From NCBI RefSeq assembly GCF_001039355.2, contig NW_019775569.1, positions 627,113 to 691,112 of the forward strand: a DNA stretch of 64,000 nucleotides, in the 5' to 3' direction. Below the pieces are notes generated by a model that searched no databases, had not been told where the DNA came from, and saw nothing but the letters and a program-made list of their open reading frames with translations. Positions within the stretch are counted from its first letter, which is position 1, and every line of letters begins with the position of its first letter. This DNA comes from Lingula anatina (Eukaryota > Brachiopoda > Lingulata > Lingulida > Lingulidae). Below are positions 43,701 to 55,000 of this stretch, in pieces. Both the position numbers and the translations under genes were made by a program.

Positions 43701-44998
43701 TTTTCTTTTTATAAGTACATAGTCAGAGAGTTTCCTCCAGCTCGCTTTCACGAAATTGTATTGTCTTACATATGTATTATATGAGAAAAAAAAAAAATGA
43801 AATGAAAAATAAATAAACGAAAAAGAACATTTGTATTCTTAGTCAGGGAATTATAATGGTTTACTGAATGATATATTGAAAGAAAGTATTTGGATTATTT
43901 CATGTCATAAATAACCACATATTTCCACAGGATTTGGGATGCCCTGATGGCTACGTTTGCCGGGAGGTTGCGATTCAATGTATTCGAGCGCCGTGTCCTT
44001 CACCCATGGCACAGTGTGTGCCTGTCCCTAGTAAGTATGCCGCTCGATAGAGGGCGTGTATCTCTATTAAACTGGTAGAGGCCTTATACATGACAGACTT
44101 GTGGAGATTCTTTTGTCTATAGCTATTTATATTAGTTTGATCTTACCATCCAATATTATAATAACATAGCTAATGAAACTGGTCTACACTTATACATGAC
44201 AGTTTTCAACATAGGGCCTATTGTATTTTTTGGCAACGGTAACAATGGCTATCAAACATAAGTCGTATGAAATACTTTTTATTTTTCTGATTCCGATTTG
44301 TGAATATCGTCATTAAGACATTATGTATAAAATATATATATATATATAAACGAGTATATAAAATGTTGTAAAATAATATACTGAAGCCCATATTTTTCAA
44401 TTGGCAATAAGCTTTTAACAGAAAAGAATACAATCACTGGCGGATTCAGAGTTTTGATAAGGGGCAGCAGAGGGGGGCACGAGGATAAAAAAGATATTGA
44501 ATAGTAGAAGAGGGCAATTTTACTGTGGTATATACGTAAAGCGAGTAGGGCCTATGCCACATGTTCAGTTTTTCTCGTTTTTTTTTGTAATACTGTATTT
44601 AAGTATGATCGGGGTACATCCAAAGATGGTGGGACGGGGGTTGGGGTGGGGGAAGGGTGCACGTGCCCCTTAATGCTCATCTCTGGATCCGTCAACATGT
44701 TGTGAGTCATTTAATATACCAGGGCATGTACCGGGCATGTAAGCAATGTATTTGAAAACACTTACAGACGTTACGATTTTATTTCCTAGCTCCTCCTACA
44801 TGCACTGGCGGACGGGTGTTTCAGACCTGCGCTAGTGCGTGCCCTAGAACCTGCACTAACCCACGCCCTATCTGCACGAAGCAGTGCGTGCAACGTTGCG
44901 CGTGCCCGCGGGATATACCATACGTGCACAAAGATCAGTGCATCGATGCGGAGCAGTGTTTGATGGAGCTCGCATCCCGTTACTATAGGACCTCATAA
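40725..44998 (+). CDS. Secreted cysteine-rich protein with C-terminal TIL domain
   Basis: Eight exons with good GT-AG sites: 40725-40784, 40977-40994, 41727-41789, 42568-42648, 43190-43264, 43480-43596, 43931-44030, 44790-44998; 723 nt, 240 residues. Exon 1 is a signal peptide (MVAYVGLTLVLVISLLSAGE). An 18-nt exon (AQRDRC) and four exons of cysteine-rich modules follow, all phase 0; the last includes a Thr/Pro linker. The next exon (DLGCPDGYVC...CVPVP) ends in phase 1 and leads to a ten-cysteine trypsin inhibitor-like domain. TIL domains inhibit serine proteases in many secreted animal proteins, so an extracellular inhibitor or matrix role is likely; the four-cysteine modules I cannot name. 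The last exon exists in a second copy at 47,565. The gene is a tandem paralogue of the gene at 51,961. A C-rich dispersed repeat lies in its fourth intron (43,049-43,112). Confidence 0.85.
43049..43112 (-). repeat. G-rich dispersed repeat fragment beginning CACTGGCGGATCC (minus strand)
   Basis: Read on the minus strand it starts CACTGGCGGATCCATGGCTC and runs into a G homopolymer. The same start occurs at 44,437, 47,211 and 51,286, and related minus-strand pieces lie near 22,355 and 50,715. Confidence 0.6.
44438..44697. mobile_element. Short element with TGGCGGATTCAGA / TGACGGATCCAGA terminal inverted repeats
   Basis: The left end TGGCGGATTCAGA and the right end TCTGGATCCGTCA are inverted with two mismatches. 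The interior is GGGG-rich near both ends and non-coding. The same element is at 47,211-47,470 in the second copy of the large repeat and in diverged form at 51,286-51,576. It sits within the last intron of the TIL gene, just before the TIL exon. Confidence 0.65.
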
Positions 44999-45071
44999 CG
45001 CTGAGGATCTGCATGGTGTCTCGAAGAGAGATCAGGATTTTCTATTATAACATTTTTGTTCATCATGACGA

Positions 45072-45205
45072 AATAAATCCTTTACGACTATTTAGTTCAA
45101 TATCAGTCAAGGTATCTATACTGTTATATCCAAATTGCCGACATTGGTCCGGTTTTCATGTAGTTACCATTTTTATGCATTTTCCTCGCTGGAATTAAAA
45201 ATAAA
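45072..45205 (+). terminator. Poly(A) signals of the first cysteine-rich gene
   Basis: AATAAA occurs at 45,072-45,077, 74 nt after the stop, and again at 45,200-45,205. Either could serve the TIL-ending transcript; the same hexamers recur after the second exon copy. Confidence 0.5.
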
Positions 45206-46764
45206 ATGTATAATCATAGAAAAATGAAAAGAATAAATACTCTCAATCAAAACACTAGGGATTCGGAGATCTATTGGTTTTAAATATAGTGGAACCATAT
45301 ATTGACCTCCCTAAATAATTAAAGCAGATTAAGTAGAAACTGTTTTAATTTCTTTTCTGTCTAGAAAATTTCAGCAAAATTGGTAAAGAAAACTTAGAGA
45401 TATGCTGTTCTCTAACAAACAGACAAATCAACACCGAAAAACAACCTCCTTCGTTTGCGGGGAAAATGTCAAACTTCATAATTGTGTCTGTACCAAAATA
45501 GCAAGATTGAAACTATAGAGTAATAATCGGCTCAAATATTTCTATGATATTGAAAAGGGTATGAAAGCTAGATAAAAACATTCGATTTCTCCACTTTTCG
45601 CCGCTGCAGGGCATAGGCCTAAACTGTGCACCTCGTTCTTGCTAATGAGCCGGAAGTGACGTATCTTGCGTTAAACACGGATGTAGCGACATGTGAGACA
45701 GTAGTGGATTTTGTGGTTTGCTACTCTACGACCTTTCGCGACCGCCCTCTATTGTTCACACATGCATTTTAAGGCTATAATATATACAGATAAAATGTAT
45801 TAATATAATAATATGATAGATATGAGTTGTCAACTCCTCGTAAATTGTATCTTACTGTATAATCAGAAAATACTTAATACCGATTTCAAAGAATTGGCCT
45901 ATTACTGTGGCCTGCTCCTTTAGTAAATCTCAACAGAGTGGTTAGAAGTAATAAAAACAGTTAACGTAGATAAAAAAGATATAAAAAGAAAAAAAAAGAT
46001 ATAAATGTACATCAAACAGGTTCGTCCTTCAATTGAAAGTATTTTTTTTTTTCTTTTTTGGGGGGGGGGAGGGGGTAAGAATTCTAAAAGGACATTTCAA
46101 TTACAATCCAATCAAAAGTAACGATAATATATTTACCAAAAAAGACAGTTCTGGTGTAGGAGTTACCGGTAGCACAGCTACGTGTTCATGTTTGTGTTGT
46201 TGGTACATGTAGTTATCTATGGCGGGACTTTATCGCAACCAGAATGGTTCCGTTTCTATTTTCATCTGTGCTTTTTCCTTAAGTACTTAAATGCAAATGA
46301 TGTGACAGAAATTAGACAAAGTTAAACAATAAATAAAGATAAAAAAGCCAAACCAACTGGCTGTTTTTTTATTTATGAATTCGGGCGAATAGACATTGTA
46401 AACTTGATGAAACCCAAAGGTCGTGATTTGCAACTTTATGGCTATAATTTACAATGAAACTAGGCAGGTGATAAATTATTACTGATTATGATGCTGACAG
46501 GTGCCCCGACGGGGGGAAGCCGTACCAACGACGGGCGTCGCTTTGGCTTTAAAAATTCCGTATCCTAATGTGCCGACTTTACGAAAACAGGATACAGCAA
46601 ACACGGCTGATCTATTTTGGCTATGGTGTCGCAATAAGATATTCACAAAATAAAGGACTTATATGAAAACTCAATAAAACGGTTTAGTTTCACTTTTGGT
46701 TAAAAAAAGATAACGAGCCTTTTCAGTTTGATTTATGATATATGTGCACGTATGCCTGTGCCCA

Positions 46765-47126
<362 letters not shown>

Positions 47127-47564
47127 GAGTATATAAAATGTTGTAAAATAATATACTGAAGCCCATATTTTTCAATCGGCAATAAGCTTTGAACAGAAAA
47201 GAATACAAGCACTGGCGGATTCAGAGTTTTGATAAGGGGCGGCGGAGGGGGGCACGAGGATAAAAAAGATATGGAATAGTTGAAGAGGGCAATTTTACTG
47301 TGGTATATACGTAAAGCGAGTAGGGCCTGTTCCACATGTTCAGTTCTTTCTCGTTTTTTTTGTAATACTGTATTTAAGTATGATCGGGGTACATCCAAAG
47401 ATGGTGGGACAGGGGTTGGGGTGGGGGAAGGGTGCACGTGCCCCTTAATGCTCATCTCTGGATCCGTCAACATGTTGTGAGTCATTTAATATACCAGGGC
47501 ATGTACCGGGCATGTAAGCAATGTATTTGAAAACACTTACAGACGTTACGATTTTATTTCCTAG

Positions 47565-47773
47565 CTCCTCCTACATGCACTGGCGGACGGGTGTTTCAGA
47601 CCTGCGCTAGTGCGTGCCCTAGAACCTGCACTAACCCACGCCCTAGCTGCACGAAGCAGTGCGTGCAACGTTGCGCGTGCCCGCGGGATACACCATACGT
47701 GCACAAAGGACAGTGCATTGATGCGGAGCAGTGTTTGATGGAGCTCGCATCCCGTTACTATAGGACCTCATAA
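47565..47773 (+). pseudogene. Second copy of the TIL-domain terminal exon (probable haplotype copy)
   Basis: It has the same acceptor (TTTCCTAG), length (209 nt), phase and stop as the exon at 44,790-44,998. Three residues differ: Ile to Ser, Ile to Thr and Asp to Gly, all away from the ten cysteines. No upstream exons are duplicated with it. It is intact, not broken, so if the duplication is real it could serve as an alternative last exon. The contig-join context makes an assembly duplicate more likely. Confidence 0.7.
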
Positions 47774-49550
47774 CGCTGAGGATCTGCATGGTGTCTCGAA
47801 AAGATATCAGGATTTTCTATTATTATATTTTTTTTTCATCATGACGAAATAAATCCTTTACGACTATTTAGTTCAATATCAGTCAAAGTATCTACACTGT
47901 TATATCCAAATTGCCGACATTGGTCCGGTTTTCATTTAGTTACCATTTTTATGCATTTTCCTCATTGGAATTAAAAATAAAATGTATAATCATAGAAAAA
48001 TGAAATGAATAAATACTCTCAATCAAAATACTAGGGATTCCGAGACTTATTGGTTTTAAATATAGTGGAACCATATATTGACCTCCCTAAATAATTTAGC
48101 AGATTAAGTAGAAACTGTTTTAATTTCTTTTCTGTCTAGAAAATTTCAGCAAAATTGGTAAAGAAATCTTAGAGATATGCTGTTCGCTAACAAACAGACA
48201 AATCAACACTGAAAAACAACCTCCTTCGTTTGGGGGGGAAATATCACACTTCATGATTGTGTCTGTACCAAAAAAGCAAGATTGAAACTATAGAGTAATA
48301 ATCGACTCAAATATTTCTATGATATTTAAAAGGGGTATGAAAGCTAGATAAAAACATTCGATTTCTCCACTTTTCGCCCCTGCAGGGCAGAACTGCGCAC
48401 CTCGCTCTTGCTTATGAGCCGGAAGTGACGTACCTTGTGTTAAACACGGATGTAGCGACATGTCAGACAGTAGTGGATTTTGTGGTTTGCTACTCTACGA
48501 CCTTTCGCGACCGCCCTCTATTGTTCACGCATGCATTTTAAGGCCATAATATATACAGATAAAATGTATTAATATAATTATATGATAGATATGAGTTGTC
48601 AACTCCTCGTAAATTGTATCTTACTGTATATTCAGAAAATACTTAATACCGATTTCAAAGAATATTACTGTGGCTTGCTCCTTTAGTAAATCTCAACAGA
48701 GTGGTTAGAAGTAATAAAAACAGTTAACATAGATAAAAAAGATATAAAAAGAAAAAAAGATATAAATGTAGGCCTACATCAAACAGGTTCGTCCTTCAAT
48801 TGAAAAGTTTTTTTTGGGCTTTTTTTTTGGGGGGGGGGGAGGGGGTAAGAATTTTAAAAGGACATTTCAATTACAATCCAATCAAAAGTAACGATAATAT
48901 ATTTACCGAAAAAGACAGTTCTGGTGTAGGAGTAACCGGTAGCACAGGAACATGTTCATGTTTGTGTGTTGTTGGTACATGTAGTTATCTATGGCGGAAC
49001 TTTATCAAAACCAGAATTATTCCGTTTCTATTTTTATTTGTGCTTTTTCCTTAAGTACTTAAATGCAAATGATGGGACAGAAATTAGACAAAGTTAAACA
49101 ATAAATAAAGATAAAAAAGCCAAACCAACTGGCTGTTTTTTTTATTTATGAATTCGGGCGAAGAGACATCGTAAACTTGATGAAATCCAAAGGTCGTGAT
49201 TTGCAATTTTATGGCTATAATTTACAATGAAAATAGACGTGATAAATTATTACTGATTATGATGCTGACAGGTGCGCCGTATTTCACAATTTATGCGCTC
49301 CGACGGGGGGAAGCCGTACCAACGAGGGGCGTCGCTTTGGCTTTAAAAATTCCGTTTCCTGATGTGCCGACTGTACGAAAACAGGATACAGCAAACACGG
49401 CTGATCTATTTTGGCTATGGCGTCGCAATAAGATATTCACAAAATAAAGGACTCATATGAAAACTCAATAAAACGGTTTAGTTTCACTTTTGGTTAAAAA
49501 AACGATAACGAGCCTTTTTCAGTTTGATTTATGATAAATGTGCACGTATG

Positions 49551-49594
49551 CCTGTGCGCATGTGTGTGTGTGTGTGTGTGTGTATGTGTGTGTA

Positions 49595-49626
<32 letters not shown>

Positions 49627-49715
49627 TGTGTGTGTGTGTATGTGTGTGTGAGTGAGAGAGAGAGAGAAAGAGAGGGTGGGGATGGGGGACGAGAGTGCGA
49701 GACAGAGAGAGACAG
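49551..49715. repeat. Interrupted (TG)n followed by (GA)n microsatellite
   Basis: About 90 bp of TG units with TA interruptions pass into AGAGAG-rich sequence. It is the intact counterpart of the tract at which the first copy of the large repeat stops. Confidence 0.9.
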
Positions 49716-51124
49716 TGGGTTGATTTTCCCCAGATACATGTATCTGCTTTGGTTTTCGGAAATTAATAGGAAGACGCCCACACCCGAATTCTTTTTAGCT
49801 TATAAAATGTAAATGTTCTGCATCAGATTAAGGCGTGATGGGATGCCTCCATAATGCCGCCATCGGGGACAGCCAAGTACTGCAAAACCAGTATTATACG
49901 ACCTGTCGCGTGTTTAGCATGTATTTCGGGCCTCTGATGGGGTGCGGTTAAAAAAGTGTCATTGCAAAGAAGTCATCGACTAAATATAGTGACTTACTAT
50001 ATGTAACCAAGATCAGCGACTAAATATTTATGGCCAAGATCTTGTTTACTTCGGTTATAAACTTTATTAGCTTCATGTGATAGTGATTGAAATTGTAAAT
50101 GTCCTCGCATACAATGAATAGAATGACAGCCACTTAAGAAAAGAAGGATGTGGTAAACCTTGTTTTAAATATGAAGAGGAGAGTTTATGTTGGTTTAGAT
50201 AGTTCGATACCTAAAGAGCGAATTATCTAGTTTTTTTTCGTTGTTTGTATTTCACCACTTTGTCCTATGTCATCTTTGGCTTTAACATAAAAGTAAAGAA
50301 TGTACTATCCGGATTGGGAATTTAATAGGGTGGAGGTGGTGGTGGGTGAGGTCGGGGTGGTTGGATTGGGTGGGGATGGGGTTCGAAGGATAAAACATTT
50401 TTAGTCTGGCTTCACTCGTAGATGAGGACACTTTTGCTTTTCTAAACAATCCAAATTCAAGTGCAGAATAACTAATGAGCAGAATTTAATTAAAGGGGTA
50501 GCAATAAATGTGTAAATAAGGCCTTTTAAACTTCATTGGCCGAATGCCGCTTTAGAAAAATGCATTCTGATTTATTGAGGAAACATGAATGCTTAAAATA
50601 GAACTAGGGTTCAAGTTTCAATATGGTTGTTTATCCAAATATATTTTCCATGTATAAGGACTCAGTCAATTGGGTTCACCCCCCGCTTCACTCGACCCTT
50701 CCCCCAAGGATCCGCCACGACCAATATACAGTTTATCCGCTGAATGTCCGGTGTCATAGTTTTGCTATTCACTTCCTTATTATGATCTGATGAAATTTTG
50801 CATAAGCGGAACAGGGAGAGGCATAATTAAAATAATATATCTTTTTCCTCATCACGAGCGTTAACGCAAGAATTGTAAGGTAGCCATCATTTCACATATT
50901 CAAACATTAATTAATGCCGCGTCTTCTTGGTGCACGGGCACTGTAGAAGGGAAACATCAAATGGAGTTGAATGTACCTGTTAACTACAGAGCACTTGCAG
51001 AGGGCAGACCTCCGCCTGAACAGTAATTTATGAGAAAAGAAAACGAAAAGATAATCAGAAGTATCAGAGGACCCGGATTCACTTCAGTTTGTTTTCACTT
51101 CAATTTGCAATCAATTTTCCTTGT

Positions 51125-51245
51125 CACGCTGAAAATTTCATCAAAATCTGTCAAGTAAGTTTTGAGATATGTTCTCCACCAACAAACCAATGGCGATGAA
51201 AGCGTCATTATTACATCCTTCGGTGGCGAAGATAATAAAAAAAAA
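51125..51245. repeat. Dispersed repeat fragment (AAATTTCATCAAAAT ... CATCCTTCGG)
   Basis: It shares ordered blocks with 45,360-45,475 and 48,130-48,250: AAATTTCA-CAAAAT, GAGATATG-TGTTCTC, AACAAAC, and CTTCG near the end. It may be the 3' tail of a retroelement family, but no coding part is present. Confidence 0.5.
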
Positions 51246-51285
51246 TAAACAGAATATTGTGAAGCATTGGGATGTGTATCCCATA

Positions 51286-51576
51286 CACTGGCGGATCAAG
51301 GGTTTTGCTAAGGGTGGGGGAGAGGATGGGCCTGGTGTAAGGACATCGATATTTTTGGCGATCGAATAAGACGAAGATAATTGTACTGTAATATGTAGGC
51401 AGAGGTGGAAAATTGGTTTGTTTTTTTCTTCTCATTTTGCTCGGAATACTTTTTTATGTATAGAGAAGGTTGAAGGTGGCGATGGGGGTGAGGCGTCGGG
51501 AAGGTAGGGAGAAGAGAAGGGTTTTAACCCGAAGCTAAGGGTAAGGAAGCACTTGCTCCTCTTTCTGGGTCCACCA
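51286..51576. mobile_element. Diverged copy of the TGGCGGATC inverted-repeat element
   Basis: It starts CACTGGCGGATCAAGGGTTTTG and ends CTTTCTGGGTCCACCA, whose reverse complement resembles the start. Internal blocks align with the 44,438 copy (AATTTTACTGTGGTATA versus AATTGTACTGTAATATG, and TTTTCTCGTTTT versus TTCTTCTCATTTT). Confidence 0.6.
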
Positions 51577-51874
51577 TTGAGCAAGCACCTGGTAAAGAAA
51601 CTCCAGTTGTGTGACCGTGACGTTAACTTCACAGTGTAGCACAAACAGGAAAATTGTGGCAAATAATTGACTTCTGTTGTCCGTATATGCGTGTGGCTTT
51701 TATGTTACTATATTTATATATCTTTTATGTCGAACATGACCCATGGCCTAATTACACTCCCTACCGAACGCGGAAATACTTTGATAACTGCACCTTGACA
51801 GGCCGCTAAAGTGACGTGTAGTTCACCTTGATATATGCATATTTTGGTAAGGTAATGTAATGCCAAGGAGAGCC

Positions 51875-51881
51875 TATATAA
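51875..51881 (+). promoter_or_regulatory. TATA box of the second cysteine-rich gene
   Basis: TATATAA lies 80 nt before the ATG at 51,961, close to the spacing in the paralogue at 40,625/40,725, and predicts a start near 51,905. Confidence 0.6.
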
Positions 51882-51960
51882 GGCGAGCGTTTTCCAACCT
51901 TCTTCATTTGTGTTAATCCGTATCCGAAATACATATTTTTTGAAACACAGGTGGACATTT

Positions 51961-52052
51961 ATGATTATGAAGATATTAGCTCTTTGTTACGCTTTCGCGT
52001 TATTTGTTTTTGCAACTGCAGAGGTAAGTGTGAGATTTATGTCTTGTAACTC

Positions 52053-52083
<31 letters not shown>

Positions 52084-55000
52084 TAAATATGTCTTGGTAA
52101 GTGGTTTAAAATTGTTCTATAGTGACCGAATGTTCTATCACAATTTGCTAGCATTAAATTTCACATTTTGTTCTATTACAGCAGCAGCAGCAGCAGCCTC
52201 AATGCGTAAGTTTTCGATTTATTTAAGTCATTTAATAAACCAAATGTTTATCGCTTATGCAGTTGATCTTCATTCGCAGTTTAAAAGGCAGCATGAACTT
52301 TTTTCATTACCAGTACAACTCTGAGACACTGAGATTACGATGCAGATTAATACAGCTAAGATTTACACGGTAGCCAATAGGTATTTTACTCAACTCCCAG
52401 TAAATATTGTCTTCACTTTTAATTGTTTATTTGACTGTATATTTCGCGTTTGTAAAGAGTGATTCTATAGTAAAGGTCTGTTTTGCATGTATGCCGTACT
52501 TATTTACCAAGCCCAGGTTGTAATTTTATTATATTGGTCACATTTACAGAACCCCCCTTGCTCAACAGGTGAGAAATGTGTTCTTCAAAGAGTGCAGTGT
52601 GTCAGGTTTCCCTGCGATCCAGTTCCCGTGTGTGTCAAGGATCCTTGTAACGTAAGTGTGTAGAGTGCCAGGGCTTTATTCATAGCAAAACAACGTGCAA
52701 TATTTAATCCGAATTTAAATTAGATAGGCTGAGATTGAAACATTATTGCACACGCGCGTGCGTTCAAATTAAAGTGAAACACACTCTGATCAATATTGTT
52801 CAAGTATAAACCACAGAAACAACATCATTTACAAGTACTTTTAATTTAACTTCACACTTTTAAGTTAGATTAAAAAAATCTAACCACACCCCATTTTCCG
52901 CAGAGATAACGTGTTGATTTTGTAAATATGTTGGTTCTTCAGGGTTGCAAAGGTCTTTGCACCTCTGAGGACACTTGTGGAACGCCATGTGACGTGAGAA
53001 GTTTTTGCCTCCCACCGCCGCCACCAACAGGATGTGCGGTAAGCACGGCCAATGCAAATATTTACCGTATTATGTCGAGAGTCTTGATTATATCAGTGGC
53101 GGAACCAGAAAAGGGCACATGTCCCATCCTTAACGACTGTGGTACTCACTTCTCCTCCCCTCACAATAGGCCATACTATGTTATAGCACAAGGTATGACG
53201 GTGGAGTATATTTACTTTTCATTTGTTTTCAGGCAATGCTGTGTGCCGTGGGCCACAGGTGTGTGGAGGGTCCAGATGGACAAGGGAGGTGCTTGCCTTC
53301 CTGCGCGGTAAGTAAAGAATTGCTGGACAGTGATCAGTGAATTTTTGTGCAAACCCTGGTGTGATATTACGTTGGTCTGATGTCCCCCGGGCGTGGAACG
53401 TTAGTCACGCCCCCCCCCCCCCCCCCCCCCCCCCCCCCCNCCCCCCCCACCACTACCACCACACGGGAGTTGACCAAATGTTGGCTATCGTGTGTTAACC
53501 TGTGTTAAATGTGGCACCCCTTTTTAGTCCGCAGTCCACTGGTGCTTCCGACACACTGTTTACTGTAGTTTTATACTATGTGCTTAAATTGTCTATGGAG
53601 CTCGGCTGGATCGGGTTTGGTTATTGTGACATGTGCAACCGTGAACGTGCAGCATGTCTGGTTATCGATATTTGATGATTTGCTCAACATGTGTCTGTCA
53701 ACTCCTATTGGAATCGTTTTTTAGATAACTCTTTTCATTATTCAGAACTGCTGTGTTGTATGATTATAAGAAATTCATTGTATTTGTAAATGTAATGACT
53801 CCTTTCTTCCAGCTGATTGACTGTCAACCTGGATATGACTGTATTGAAGGTCCCCTTGGCGGGAAATGTGTTCCGGTAACGTGTAAGGTAAGAGCCGTTA
53901 TGTATAATTCAAACTTAGGATTAATTATGGAGATTGTGGGCAGAAATTTGAAAATCTGGCCTGTAAACCAGCCATTAAAACATCCATATTTAATTATTTT
54001 GAAGTTTTCAAACATTAACGCACAAGGCACTGAAATGGCACTTAAAGAGATTTATCACATGAAGGAGACATGGTTCGCACTTCCTACATAGGGTAATGTT
54101 ATGAAGTGATAATTACTTTGTTTTTCCACATCAAGTTCTCAAGTGATGTTCTAATATGATAATATCATTTAAATATATTAGGTGACCGGTTGTCCGAAAG
54201 GAGAAAAGTGCGTATCGTCGAATATCTCCGGGTACAGATGTGTCTCCACGTGTGCTGTAAGTGTGCATACTACACGAACTACGACGTTAAAAGTTGTAAT
54301 TTTAAACGCAGACATATTGTGCATTGATAGTCCATTTTTGAACACTCATCATTAAAGAATCAAGTATTTCATGAAGTATGAAAGTTGTGTAAAATTAATA
54401 AAAGCAACAGCCACCGATTTGAAGAATTTGGTTTGCTATGGATTCCTTCGACTAAATTTATTTAATTTCATTACTTCCTCTCTTTAGATCCGACATTGCG
54501 CTGAGACCCAGGTATGCAGCGACACGCCGACTGGAGCAGTGTGCGACGATGCCGAATCCTGTGATGTAGGTGTACATGTAGATGCTTTGGAATCAAAGTC
54601 ATATAATTGTTCGACCCAACTTGGTTTTATTATTTTACTTCTCATTTCAGCAATATAATGCATATTCGTCGTAACTATTTTACGAATGCTGGATTGACTT
54701 TTCAGAGATTATTTTTATTATGCAGTACTATTTAATTGAATAAGATCTCATTGCCATGAGTTGTTCTTTTGAACAACTAGTGCTGACGTACTGTATTTTA
54801 CAAATGTAATTTAAACTAGCATTGACGTGTTTAACGTGAAGATTCTCCTTTATCAACATCTGATGCACGTGTATTTTGCAGCAAGTCACGTGCAACCCAG
54901 GACGACGCTGTGTTGGCGGTCCATTTGGCAGGGTCAGGTGTGTCGACACATGCGCGGTAAGTAGAGATTGAATTTATTGGAATGAAATGTTGTCATCTTC

